From Owenia fusiformis (taxonomy: Eukaryota; Annelida; Polychaeta; Sabellida; Oweniidae), in assembly GCA_903813345.2 (NCBI GenBank), contig CAIIXF020000002.1, positions 12,358,150-12,422,149 on the forward strand: a stretch of 64,000 nt of DNA. Direction: 5' to 3'. Position numbers and translations under genes: made by a program. Below the pieces are notes generated by a model, which was given only the letters and a program-made list of their open reading frames with translations, ran no database searches and had not been told where the DNA came from. The first letter of the stretch is position 1. Each line of letters begins with the position of its first letter. Positions 34,680 to 46,576 of the stretch are shown piece by piece.

Positions 34680-35780
34680 TCCATGAAGTTCGTAAAGTTG
34701 TAGCTACGTTCATCCAGTTCGGACACAGTTTAAAACCAGTTCGGCAACGTTTTAAAGAACGCAGTGACAACTTGTTTGGTGTGATAGCTATATTTGTTAA
34801 TTAAGCTGTAAACGGAACAGGTTGGTGTACTCACGACCTGAATTTACGCCTGACTGCACAACGTCGTAATACGTTTCTAGTAGGATGGAAGTTCGCCGTG
34901 TGTCCAGATCGTTCTGCGTTCTTTAAAAACGTGGTCACTCGTTCTGATTACTAAGTTCTGGATGACCTACTCGTTCCAGGGGCGGATCTGGGAACCAACA
35001 AGGGGGGGGGCTCAAACTTCTGGTCTGAGAAAAAACGTCCTAAAATTTGGCTCAAAACTTTTTTTGGGCCCAATTTTTTTTTTCTGGGCCAACCCGAGGG
35101 CCCCCCCCCCCCCAGATCCTCCAGTGCGTTCGGGTAGTTTGATAATGGAGAGGTTAAGCAATGCATATAAACGTATGTACACAACTTGTATGTATAAATC
35201 GTCCTATGCATGTAGTTTTCTCACATAAACAATCGTTCAGTTACAGTGTTTACTTAGTCCGTTACTTAGGCTACACATCATCTAAGTATGAAAATGGTTT
35301 CGATGGATCCAGAACTTGCATCAAAGGAAAGAATAGTAAAGAGGTTAAACTCAATAACAGCCCCAAGAAAATTCCTAATAGTAAAGAACGCCGTTATTGA
35401 GTTTAACGACATTGAACTATATGATACTTTGCATCGAAATCAAAATTGCCAGCATAGTACCCAATAAACATGAGTATAATGATTCCGGTTGACACCAACG
35501 TAAAATTGAAAATCTCCCGTTGTAAACAGGAAAATAAAGCTGATCTGATATCTGAAGTAGACTAAGTAGCGCTTGCTTTTTATGGGTGCTATATACATTA
35601 CTGTATTAATTCATTGACTTTGCGTTCACGGTTACGTTGCGAAAAACATCGCTAGCTTAACCTCTCCAAAGTTTAAACGGACCCTAAACGGTTCTTGGTA
35701 CGTTAAATCCGTTCTTGCACAGTTAAAGTCCGTTTTCGAGAACGTAGTGAGAACTAGTTTGGTGTGATAATAGGGTAAGA
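34680..35780. repeat. dispersed 'acgttc' repeat, copy 2, interrupted
   Basis: Shares ordered blocks with 23645-24318: CATGAAGTTCGTAAA, GCTACGTTCATCCAGTTCGG, CAGTTTAAAACCAGTT, CTTGTTTGGTGTGATAGCTA, and at the far end GAGAACTAGTTTGGTGTGAT. It lies wholly inside the Mutator-like element and is split by the element at 34979-35121. Confidence 0.65.
34979..35121. mobile_element. short hAT-like element nested in copy 2
   Basis: Opens CAGGGGCGGATCTGGG, closes CCCAGATCCTCCAG, with G and C runs inside both ends as at 7360-7621. Flanks carry a similar CGTTC word on both sides, suggestive of a target duplication but not clean. Confidence 0.6.
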
Positions 35781-35927
35781 GGAGTCCCACTACGTTGAAA
35801 AACGAAAGCAACTAGTGATTATGTAAAAAACCGAACGCCGACCAAGCACCGACCTCTCACCTCATGGACCCAACTGTGGAGAGTGACTGGTCGGTGGTCG
35901 GTCTTTTCCGCAAACCCGGCAGAAAGA

Positions 35928-36396
35928 GGGCAGAGGTCTGTTTTATATGGAGTTCACAGCATATCTGGAATGGTTTCCCACCATATTGGAATCCGATATA
36001 TTCCCAATACACGCCAAAAACCTGATACACACGTTATACTTTGTTATATTGCTTTAATTACCATATTATTACTTACTTTTTGAACATCTTGATTTTTTTA
36101 TTTTTCCAACATGGATACCGTAAATGAATAAGAGCCGGATGGTGAGATGTCGTAAAGGTTCAATATCATATATCCTTTAAAAGACAAATAGACCATCCAA
36201 CTATATATAAATCTCAAAAATAAATCACTCTTGTAATGAAGTTTTTTAACTTTCGATTTGAAAATTAGAGAACAATTGCGATATTAAAGTCAGAAGTCAG
36301 TCGCACTTCCGGGTTCTAACTTTTGATTATTTTCTGGGATTTTCATTCTTTTCCATACCGTTTGCTGCCAAAACTGTGGCAAAATATTGTTTTATC
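35928..36396. other. presumed RBM41 promoter and 5' UTR
   Basis: Unassigned sequence directly upstream of the proposed RBM41 start codon. No TATA box or CpG-rich block stands out; GTCGCACTTCCGGG near 36300 contains an ETS-type CTTCCGG word, common in housekeeping promoters. Promoter function is inferred from position. Confidence 0.35.
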
Positions 36397-39300
36397 ATGC
36401 CAAACCAAGGAAGGACATTTAGGGACTCGGCAGATGCATTCAAAAGGACTGGAATTCCATGGTAAGCGGATAAATTAGTCTTGTGATTAAAAATCATTCA
36501 AAGAAAATCAAATATACAGTTGGGGACATAAATAAATGACAGGTGGATTTGCTGAAGTGAGGATTTCCCATGTTAAAAATAAGAGAATTTACAAGAGGCC
36601 ATAAATCAGTGGATGAGATTATACAAAATGTAAAATATACAAATTTTAAGGGATATGTATCAGTGATCTCCCCAGCATAAAGCAAGTGGGCGCAGCACCC
36701 ACCTGAGATTTTGAAAATAGGCTTGCACCCACCTGAAAATCCATTTGCACCCACTTGAAAATGAGAAAAATCATAAAAAATTGGCATATTTTGACCAATT
36801 TTAGTCTGAATTGTGAAAATGAAAATTTTGCACCCACCTGAGAAAAAATCCTGGGGAGATCACTGTGTATCTAGACAATATTGGAAATTATGGGCTTTCA
36901 GACCACCATAATTAGGAAATGGTGATCGAAAATCGACCTGTCATTTATTTTTGTCCCCAACTGTACAAAAATAGACTAATAAGGACCCTCCATTCACAGT
37001 CAGCACTCATCAATGGTATACTCTACCTTTAGTAATATAAGAGAAAAGTTTGAAAGGTCTTTGTCACAATATTTACCGATCCATCCACTCCCTCCAATAT
37101 GCATGCGCAGCCACGGACATCTAATACGTTCTTCGAACTGCCCTGGAACTATATCTATACCAGGACTGGCATCCAGATCCAAGTATTTTTTAAGACCTCC
37201 GACTCTCGTTGGGCTATTTATCCCTATTGACTCAGTTGTTCATATAAATTTACGTACCTTAGATGCTTTGTAATCAACGTAGATAGAAAATATTGTTTCC
37301 TAAATTGTTCTGAAAAGCGATAATTATTACTAAATGTACTTTGAACAGGTCGACTGACCAAAAAGTCGGACTTCTGGCACAAGGTCACGTGACCAAATAG
37401 AATTTGTATAGATAAAATTGATGACGTCACCGCAATCGGTGTAGGTCAGGTCAAAAGTCATCCATCTTGCCATTTGCCCAGCGTATTCTTACCAGTCGAC
37501 AAAAAACGATGAAATCACGTTGAAAATAAAATATACACTTTAAAATTGAGGCTGATTGAATATGACAAGACTCCATTGAATACAGCTGTGCAATTTACAG
37601 TCACCAAGATGAGCTAATTTCGGAGAGATTCAGTGAGATTCGGGAATTAAAAAAGGTAAGCCCTTCCGGTTTCCTAACTTCAAGTATTTGAAATCCCAGA
37701 ATTTCGCCAGAAACATTCTCTCTGACTGTGTGCGCAGCCCGATGTAAAAAATAAGGCCGTGGCTGGATCGAGAGCCTAAAATTTTAAGGCTCTTTAGCAT
37801 TTTGGTAACTCATTTGGCTAAAGATCCTTAACTTTTAATGTTCTTTAGCATTTTGGCTAGAGAGCCTTAAATTTTAAGCCTCTTTAGTTACTCGAGTCTC
37901 TAGCCAATTCTTGGCTAGAAGTGTTTCCATCTGGAACACCGTGAACTATTGTAAAATCTTAAGCCGGCGTTCAATGAATTTATGTAATATTCTAAAAATC
38001 ATTCTGTTAATATTTCATGAATTGAAATGATAACGGCTTATCTTACTGATGAGATATTGAATGTTTTCATTTAAAATAGACGTCGTCTCGTTCTCCATTT
38101 TGAAAGCATGTCTTTTTTCCGCTATAGCGATTTAGTCAAGATGGCTGCGTGTTGTAAAAATTTCCTTCAGTTTTGTGAATAAATATCCTGCGAAGTAGAC
38201 CAATTTATGAAATAGGACTACGTGTAAAGATCAATGAAGGTGAGTTTATTATGTTTACATCAATAAAAATAAGACGGCTTGGCAATTTAAGGCAAATTCA
38301 AAACAACAAAGAGTGTCTTATTTATATTGTATGGCCACACTCAGTGGCCATATAATATGGTAACTCTTTAGCATTTTGATTGCCAATTTTGCTAGAGAGC
38401 CAGCCTAAAGGAATTCTAAGCGATGGAAATGACAAAATATTGCTTCTGGGACAAGATCAAACAACTTTGACATATTTTTACCCAACCTATTTTGTAATTT
38501 AACAATCAACACAAATTAACATACTATATTGAAGCAGATAGCGGAGATATTCATAAAAATATATTTTTTGATCAATAAACTCACCGATTATTAAACCAGA
38601 AGTGTCTTCTCTGAGGTCCGGGAAGAAAACAAAGAAGAAAACATACAAAGATTTTAGTCGTTTCAATTTTGCCGTGGATTTGATTTTAAATGCTTCTAAA
38701 TGATCTTTGAATGCTTACTTTGACTTCCTATAAGAACTGTTTTGACTTCCCCACTTCATAAAAAGAACATTATCACTTTTTACTTGACTCATAAATTTAC
38801 TTCCGGTCTACCGAAAAAAAAAAAGAAGTTCTTAGAACTTTTTCAATCCTCAGTCTAAATTTGGCTTTTTAAAGGTTCAGTAACTTTCGTGGTGCTGCAA
38901 CTTGGAGCAGTCATATACTTGTTCAATTTTACTAATCAGTAAATATTTTGATGTATAAAATAGGCCCTTTGGAGAATGGTGTTGAGCTCACATTTATTGA
39001 TGCCCACTTGGAGGCTAGCCTAAAAAACGTTGATACAAATGAAGGACTTTTGAGGGGTGAGTTTTTGCAAAAAATTGAAAAAATATTTTGTGCCTCTTGT
39101 CATTTGAAAATCCTAAAAAATCGGCATTGGAATCTAATAGGCAATAGATTTGGAAGTGTATTCTCTGATGTCCCCGGGTTGATGTCCCTACATTCCCAAT
39201 AAACTGCATCATGATGTGATGTATCTATAATATAACAAGATCCTTTTCTTCATCCCAAAGTCTCCTTCATACTTTTTGCCACCTTCAAATGGGATTCCCC

Positions 39301-42300
39301 ATATTCTGTAAGCTTGTGAATATAGTAAAGCCAATACAAGCGATTAATTTCACTAAACATGGATGGTTGAGCGTTGGAGTGAGCCCATGAATTTTTTAAA
39401 AATTATGTACATAATTTCTGGACCTCAGAGAACAAACTTCCGGTTTGTTGTTCATAATGAAAAAAATTGTACCAACGTGGAATCTACGCCGTGGGAGTAC
39501 TAGGCGAACGCCATAACCACGACACTAGAGAGTGTTTTTTTTGTAAAAACTATATTTCAATAATAAAACATATATAATTAATATAATTATACATTATACA
39601 TAGGCCAAGTTACATTGTTTAATTTCTGTACAGTTTTTCTTTTTCAAAATATGCATCTATACTTCCAGTTTTGTCTCTATTGAAAATTTGTATTGCTCTC
39701 TTGGCCATTAAAACTTCTTTATAATTCTTATACTTATTTATTCCTATAATTTGTTCAAAAGTGATATTATCAAAAAATTTCCATATATCCCTTATTTTTG
39801 TACACTCATAAAAATTATGTTTAACATTGTCAATTACATTACAATTTTCACAAAAAGAACTTTCTCTAATTCTTAAACCATTTAAATCTCATTACATGGG
39901 TATACGTTGTGTAATATTTTCCAGTGAATAATTAAGAGTTTGGTATCTACTTTGCACTTAAATGCTCCTTATGCCAAGTTGCACATGAAATATCCTTACC
40001 ATTATAGTTTAAAAACAATTTTCTTTTATCTTTACATAGTTTTCCAAAATCTGATGTTTCATAAAATGTTATCTCTTTACCAATTAAATATACTAGAGTG
40101 GCTTGTACATGCAAAAAATTTAAGGCTCTTTAGCCGAAGTGCTAAAGAACCTTAAAATTTAGGCTGTCCAGTCACGGCTTTATTTTTAACATCGCTGCAC
40201 ATGCGTATTGGAGGGAGTGGAGGGATCAAGTGAGAATTTGGACCAACTTTTGCAAGTTTGACCAGGAAATCACCTTTAATTTGATATGAAAGTAACTTTT
40301 TTGATCATATTGGTATGTAAGAATCATATACATGTTGAGTTATAAGCATAAATGTCACAGTATGAAGGATAAATGTAAATGTAAACACTTCCGGTAAATA
40401 TTCTGACAAAGAGCTCTCTGACTTTTCTCTTATATTACTAAAGGTGGATTGATAGTGCTGACTTTGCCTCCATTGGTCTGAATTCCATTGGTCTGAATCC
40501 CAATTGTCCGAACCCAAATTGTATGAATCTCATTGTCTGAATCCCAAGTGTCTGAAAGTGAAACCCAACCGTCCAAATCCCATCTGTCCTAATCCTACAT
40601 GTAATTGTCCGAATCCTGTTCATCCGAATCCCATTCTTCTTAGAATCCTAAAGATCTGAGAAATTAACAATTGTCGATATGATAGGGGAATATCATGATA
40701 GAAAGGCTTTGCATACTGTTTAAGCTCAATTTATCAAAAATCTCCATTCTTTTCCTTTAACCAAATCTATGACATTTCTCTCTTTTATGTGCAGCCAGTC
40801 TAAGTGATATGTGTTCAAGCAAACACAAAAAATAAGGCTTATGTATGTTGGGTAATAACGTATCTAATTTAAACATTCAAATTCAAATGTTGAATGTTCT
40901 TAAAGAATCCGTAAAACAAGAAAATAAGTTGATTTACCATTGAACCCATTTCAAGTTTCCAAATACTACAGTGTCTTCAATTCATGTAAAGCTTTATGAA
41001 ATGGAATTGGAATGTTTCACTGCACAAACTTTGTATTGTAATCTTAATAGACTTTATAGACAGGGGGATTCAATAATGGCTTCATGGGTAGTTATCCAAC
41101 CAGGCAATGCTCAAGTTCTTGAAAGCAAGGAATGAATAAGTTTGATGGGTGTTAGTCTTGCTTAAAAGACCCTGTACCCCCCCCCCCCTTTATCCTTCTC
41201 TCTGTATTTTGCCAGGTAAAGAGAGTGAAGGTGACGGCGGGGGAGGGGGGGGGGTGGATACAGTCTTTGAGCAAGACTAGATGGGTGTTTCATTTTATTT
41301 TTATTTTCTACACTCGTTGGACAGAATGTCAATGCTCAAACATTTATTTTCTCAGAAATGAGGCACAGAACCATCTCTCAGGTTTTACCATGGATCAAAA
41401 ACATATTGAATATTTAAATAAATTTGATGAAAATCACTGTAGTGCTTTTGGTAGAAAATGGGTCTCAAACATGATGAAATTGCCACTTTCAGCAACTTTC
41501 AGAAGATTTTTAACATGGTAGCAAATGGGCATCAGAAAATGGGGTAGGGGGGGGGGGGCGAGTCTAAATGTTGAGGGATTGAGCTGAAATTTTTTTTATA
41601 AGTTAGGGGCATGTAAGTGGTTATTTCCTTTAATTAGCACTAAGATCTGAGAAAAAGTTGAAAAAATGATCCACCCTAACCGAGTGGGTGGCTCCCTTTA
41701 ATGCAAAACCTGTGAAATAATCTAATGCATATTCATTTCAGTGGAGATCCAAAGCGGTATGCTAGTGTATCTGTTGTACGCACTACACAAGATATGACAG
41801 GTCCCCCTAGAAAACGTGCACTTGATGAACCCGAGGAGAACATCGAAACTGAAGGAGAACGCCAACTGAAGAAACTTCTCGACAAACAGCTTAAAACAAA
41901 TGTTACATTGGAGGAGTAAGTAAAACATACTGAGTCAATGTTTATTTGAATATCATGGGTTTTACGGACATGTTGGAAGTGACTTCCTTTGACAAAAATT
42001 GAGAGCCCTGCAATCTTATGTAATTTTAAGCCAACTTGTCTCTTAGAATAAAAGCAAAAAATGAGTTCAAATACACATACATGTATAAAACATTTCCAGT
42101 TTCTCACATAACTTTACTCAACTTTTATTTCTAATATTCCAGACATTTAGCACGTAAGAAGACATTTAGCCAGCCAGCTGTTTATAAACCAGGCACCAAA
42201 GAGCTAACAGGATCCCTCAGTCTTGCTGAGTATAAGGACAGAGCGAGGCTTGATGGCATAGAGCAGGAACTCAGACAATATGGCCTTACTGAGGATGAAA

Positions 42301-45300
42301 TCTACATCAAGTTACAAGCAGAAACTGACTCTGAGTCTAATAACCAGGTGAGATATAAAATATATATACAGTATGAATATTCAAGTTTGGTATAAATATA
42401 TGGACGAGACTATAAATGTATAGGTGAAGTACATGTACATTGTACATGTATACATATTCAGTTGGGATAACGATTTATAGGTGAGGTATACCATATAAAG
42501 GTGAGGTATACATTCATAGGTGAGGTATAAATACAAAGGTGAGGTATACATTTATAGATGAGGTATATGTGAAGTTTAAATGTAAGTGGTGTTGAGGTAT
42601 ATTGGTGAGGTATGATGGTATGTAAATGCACTCCTTATTCCTAAAAGTCAAGATGCTATCTTGATTATTTCTCAATATCTCACACCTTGTCAACCATGAG
42701 ATTGCTTACATATGATACATCATTGTGTGAAGGGGGAGACATGATACTGTCAGTAAGCTCATGTTTTTACCATGGCTATATATACTATTTATGAATCTGA
42801 ATCAGATCTTGTATCAGCTTTAAACTATACCAAATGATGTTATATATATTCTATTTCTATAAGTATGTTAGTTAACAGTGACAGTTAATAATTGTAATTC
42901 ATTATTACAGGTAGATCCCAAAAAGAAGAGACTGGGAATTGATCCTTCAATACAAAAGGCGCAGCTTAAAATCATTGAAGATAAAATACAAGCAAGAAAG
43001 CAGGAAATATCTAAACCTACTAGATTCCATGGAATAAAAAAGCTGACTCGTCAAGAAATGGACTTCGAAAACTCCATCACACACGATGATAAAACCAAAG
43101 CTTTGAATATGTTAATAACTCGTGGTGAATCCCAAAATGATACTACTCATCCAGATGACCCCATTAACCACTTAGATACATTACTTGATGATGTTTTGGT
43201 TAAAACGAAACATCAAAAGAGAAAGAAATATACGGAAAAAGAAGTTTCTAAAATTGAGGCACCTAGTTCAAGCTACCCTGCTTGTGAGTGGCAGACCACT
43301 TGGGAACATCCAAATTTGAATGACTGGAAAAATGCTCCGACTTGTGCTGAGAGGCCAGGGTCGAAGCAAGGTGAAAGGTCAAGATCACCATCAGATATAG
43401 AATCTATACCAGAGGATATAATACGCAAGTTTAGGCTCTCTGCGGATGAGATAAGAAATATTGATAGATTTAAAGACTACTCCCCAGGTGACCCTAGTAA
43501 TGTAAGTTGGATTGTTTATTAGTCCATTCTTCCAGAATTTGGCATTATTTGACCCACTTGGAAATATTGATTATAAGCACTGAGTTCATTTCTAGTATAG
43601 AAAATATTGATCTTATAATCATGTATGAATGTTGACTGGTCTGATATTATCCCGTACCAGGACTATAGGCCTGCAGTGAGAGCATTCTTTTGCCTGTTAG
43701 TATGATTACAACATGGGAGAATTTTCTACGCTTCTTACACTTAAGATACCTATTTCAATAGATTCCTTGGTATTTTAGCATTCTTTTCTTGTAGTTGAAT
43801 CCACAATTGTCTGGGTTTATTGGCGGAACAAAGAAATTTTCGTTTTTAATCACAATATTTGCGTGTAATATTTAACTTATTTCAACCGTCAAATTCCTCC
43901 ATTTTTGGTGCTTCCGGGTCAGTCAAACGGGGAATCCCCTTTTAAATCCAACCACCATCTTGGAAAGTGATGGAATATCTCTCGATGAAAAAGAACAATG
44001 TTCCCGTTCTGCCGATATACCCAGACAATTGTGGATTCAACTACACGAAAATAATGCTAAAATACCCAGGAATCAATTGAAGTAGGTATCTTAAGTGTAA
44101 GGGGCGTAGATAATTCTCCCAAGTTGTAATTGTACAGGCAAAAGAATGCTCTCACTGCAGGACTATAGTCCTGGTACGGGATAAATCTGATATACAGTAT
44201 ATGCTTTGCCAAAGCCTGGGGTCTGTCTTTGGAAGCACTTTCATACTTAAAGTAGGACTGTGTTACTGTATTAGTTAAGTTTGTCTTTTGTACCCTAATA
44301 CCCTATAAGGGGTGAATTGAGAAATCAATCAATAAATAAATAAAATTAGATACTAAACAGTAATACCTGTTTGCTTTTTAATTTGCACCTCTCTTTCAAA
44401 TAGACTCTAGTCATTAGTGGGAAATTCTGGTATAAGAATGGAACATGAAAATCAATGAAAGATATTGACGTCTGTTAGGGCTAACACAACCGAATGCTAT
44501 AACATGCATATTCCCATACAGACAATCTGTCTTCCAGAGAAAACTAAGGTTTGTGGACATGTTTTGCTACCATGCCTCTGTCAGTCATAAAAGTTTGAAC
44601 CAAAACTACCCACGAAAGTCAAAAGATCTCACCTGTTGAATATGCCATCTATAGAAAATGTCAAAAATTGTCACTCTGATTTTGACAGATTGGAGGCAGG
44701 TCAAAAAGGTCAAATTTCTTAAAGAAAATGCACCTCCATCACATCAAATCGTGTGTTAGAGTTGGTCCATACATACACTTTTTCATTCATGAACTTACCA
44801 AAATCCAACCATTGGTGATGCTAATATAATAATTACAATTGGACTATATTCTTGTTTTTAAAATGCCATCTATTCGTCTTCTCACTCGGCGGAAGGATCA
44901 TTAAGTTGTGTGTCCCCTAGTAGATTCTACATAAATGGACTGCTTGTGACCTTGCACTGCATCATATAACTGGCTTCTTACAAAATTTATGCAGTTGATT
45001 TGGTCATTGTATGAACTGGTTTATTCTGTCTTAGATTTCCTAAAAGCAGATTTTAAGTTACAAAATAAATTGTGTGGGATTCTATCTAGTCTATATATTT
45101 TAAAATGGCATATTCCAGCACTATAGAGAAAAATGTTGACATCTTGTGAATAACATCCACTTTATTTGTTATTAGGTGTTGTATGTGAAGAACCTGTCAG
45201 CCAGAGTCACACATGAGGACCTTGTCTCTCTGTTTATCAGATATCAACAAGAAGGACAACCTAAGATTGGCTTCAAGCTAATGTCTGGGAGGATGAAAGG

Positions 45301-46194
45301 ACAGGCTTTTGTCACTTTTCATGGTGAGCTGAGATTTTGAATTTCTCAATTTTATTACATGCTGTTAACCATTTCACATATCCTTTTTAGGCAAACTGCC
45401 TCATTTTTATCTACAAAGCATTAACATGACAAAATGTCACCACCAGTTGCTCACAATATTATGAATCTTTTTTTGACCTTGAGAAGGTCATTTAAGGTCA
45501 ACATCTAAAATCTATAGTCAGATTTGAAGTTTTGAGAACTTGTAGATGATTTTGGTCAATTTGAGGAAAGTTGAAAAATGACCTTTTGACCTTTTTAAAC
45601 TTTTTTTGACCTTGAGAACATCAAATCTTAAATATTAAGTCAGATTTGAACTTAAGAAAATTGTAGATGATTTTGAATACCAACCGCCATCCACCGATCG
45701 CCGTCACAAAAAAATGGAGACCACCACAATATGTCACCACTTTTTGGTGGTGACATAATAATTCCCACTACAGTATAATTCCTTTTCTATACCGATTTTT
45801 ATTACTGATTTTATTCAACTCTGTCTTGTCAGAAGGAAATGGGTCTCATCACAATGCTACATATTTTTTATTATAGACAAACCTCAGTAACATGTTGACC
45901 TCATTTCTTTACAGGAAGTATATGTAGGCCTACTACTTCTAGTATTTTAAAGTTTCATATTCAATGCATTTCCTCCATTTCAAACTGCCTCTTTCTTTTG
46001 CTGAGACTTTTATTAGGTGTGATAAGATCCCCTTTCTTGTAATGTCAAGAATATGATTCATATATTGATGTCTTATCATAACTCCCATTGCAGATACAAA
46101 GACTGCCTCAGAAGCTATGGATCTCATACATGGTTATCAGTTCAGAGGAAAACCTGTCATAATACAGTATGGCAAGAACTGTGGCAGCAAGTAA
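36397..46194 (+). CDS. RBM41: RBM41, RNA-binding motif protein 41
   Basis: Exons 36397-36461, 41742-41915, 42143-42347, 42911-43501, 45176-45323 and 46094-46194 join in phase to 427 residues (the human protein is ~413). Conserved features: ETEGERQLKKLLDKQL (near residue 60), VYKPGTKELTGSLSLAEY, RRM-proximal FRLSADEIRNIDRFKDYSPG, then one C-terminal RRM (about 346-422) with RNP2 VLYVKNL and RNP1 KGQAFVTF. RBM41 is related to the U11/U12-65K protein (RNPC3) and binds U12 and U6atac snRNA of the minor spliceosome in the nucleus. The 64-nt-scale first exon (ATGCCAAACC..., donor GTAAGC) is the least certain: it is chosen because it gives a start codon and its phase fits the 41742 exon, 5.3 kb away across transposon-filled intron. 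The end is tail-to-tail with CWF19L2. Confidence 0.93.
36517..36963. mobile_element. TA-flanked MITE carrying a nested MITE
   Basis: Outer ends CAGTTGGGGACATAAATAAA and TTTATTTTTGTCCCCAACTG are inverted repeats with TA on both sides (36515-36516, 36964-36965), a Tc1/mariner-type signature. Inside it, 36661-36865 is a second element with ends CAGTGATCTCCCCAG and CTGGGGAGATCACTG, flanked by TGTAT on both sides; its interior repeats GCACCCACCTGA several times. The nesting gives the order of insertion. It lies at the start of RBM41 intron 1. Confidence 0.85.
36985..40450. repeat. RBM41 intron 1: inverted repeat arms around mixed debris
   Basis: CAGTCAGCACTCATCAATGG and TTTAGTAATATAAGAGAAAAG near 36998-37050 reappear inverted at about 40400-40460, and TATTGGAGGGAGTGGA near 40206 mirrors the 37082-37105 region. 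A second inverted pair, GGCTCTTTAGC with CACGGCTTTATTTTTAAC, links 37745-37800 with 40120-40190. Between them lie a segment related to 31430-31920 (CTCGAGTCTCTAGCCAAT at 37883) and a LINE fragment. This may be one large foldback element or overlapping insertions. No gene is seen. Confidence 0.55.
39571..40110 (-). pseudogene. 3' end of a LINE (non-LTR retrotransposon), decayed
   Basis: Read on the minus strand, the segment encodes the C-terminal part of a non-LTR reverse-transcriptase polyprotein: GKLCKDKRKLFLNYNGKD, KLLIIHWKILHNVYP, then the cysteine/histidine motif SSFCENCNVIDNVKHNFYEC followed by RDIWKFF, ending LYRN and a TAA at 39621-39619. At least two frame breaks are needed to read it (near 39890 and near 39960), and it is 5'-truncated at ~40110, so it is a dead, truncated copy. 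The clade is not certain; the zinc-knuckle-like tail is common in several invertebrate LINE families. It sits antisense in RBM41 intron 1. Confidence 0.7.
40440..40640. repeat. degenerate ~15-bp minisatellite
   Basis: Repeats of (C)CAATTGTCCGAATC and variants (CATTGGTCTGAATTC, CATTGTCTGAATCC, CATCCGAATCC) run for about 200 bp. Open frames here are a by-product of the period. Confidence 0.75.
42420..42615. repeat. minisatellite 'ggtgaggtata' in an RBM41 intron
   Basis: Imperfect copies of AGGTGAGGTATA with 6-10 bp of AT-rich filler (ATAAAGGTGAGGTATACATT and similar) recur about eight times. Each copy contains GGTGAG, a splice-donor-like word, but lies mid-intron between the exons ending 42347 and starting 42911. 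Confidence 0.75.
43648..44185. mobile_element. foldback hAT-like element with 8-bp target duplication
   Basis: Ends TATCCCGTACCAGGACTATA and TATAGTCCTGGTACGGGATA begin inverted arms of ~200 bp (for example GAGAGCATTCTTTTGCCTGT against ACAGGCAAAAGAATGCTCTC). TCTGATAT flanks both sides (43640-43647, 44186-44193). It is inside the RBM41 intron preceding the RRM exons. No coding sequence. Confidence 0.85.
45415..45760. mobile_element. 'ATGTCACCACC' element, short copy
   Basis: Starts ACATGACAAAATGTCACCAC and ends TTTTTGGTGGTGACATAA, with TGTCACCACC inverted at the two ends. Internal GACCTTGAGAAGGTCATT and AACTTGTAGATGATTTTG words recur. A longer copy with extra internal tandem units is at 55667-56440, and a one-ended fragment is near 57838. 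Confidence 0.75.
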
Positions 46195-46368
46195 ATCAAG
46201 GACATTGTTGAACTAAGACACTGACAAATCCCACCCACTAAAGGTTCACCTTCAGACTCATTTTGACTTACTTCAAAAACAAATAAATAAATCATCTTGA
46301 TACAGATATATTTATTGACATTTTTCATTCTCATATTTTATACAAAATGTACATGATATCTTAGAGAT

Positions 46369-46374
46369 AATAAA
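46369..46374 (+). terminator. candidate poly(A) signal, RBM41
   Basis: AATAAA 175 nt after the RBM41 stop codon. Confidence 0.55.
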
Positions 46375-46470
46375 ATGCAGTGTTCAATATATACAATAGT
46401 CTTTATAATTTAAAATTCATTGTGGCTAATATGGTAGAAAACTTGTAAATGGTATTTTTGTAAATGTACA

Positions 46471-46476
46471 TTTATT
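46471..46476 (-). terminator. candidate poly(A) signal, CWF19L2
   Basis: TTTATT on the plus strand (AATAAA on the minus strand) 101 nt beyond the CWF19L2 stop. It lies ~100 bp from the RBM41 signal, so the two convergent transcripts could end almost back to back. Confidence 0.5.
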
Positions 46477-46576
46477 GAATTTTTGCCCAAGATCCTGCCA
46501 GTGATCCTGACATTAAGAAATGTAATGCAAAAATCCTTGTCTGTGCATTTTGATTGAAAAAATTTAAAAAGCAATT

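Larger units (their letters stand above)
34380..35917. mobile_element. Mutator-like element with 9-bp target duplication
   Basis: Left end GGGTTTACGGAAAAGACC and right end GGTCTTTTCCGCAAACCC are near-perfect inverted repeats, continuing into GACCGACC-type words. GGCAGAAAG is perfectly repeated on both flanks (34371-34379 and 35918-35926); a 9-bp duplication is typical of Mutator-like elements. It has been invaded by the 'acgttc' repeat (34680-35780), itself holding a hAT-like piece (34979-35121). No transposase is visible, so it is non-autonomous. Confidence 0.85.

Noticed and set aside
41225-41521. 98-codon plus-strand frame before the second RBM41 exon
   Set aside because: It begins in a G-rich low-complexity run, shows no similarity to RBM41, and offers no phase-compatible donor.
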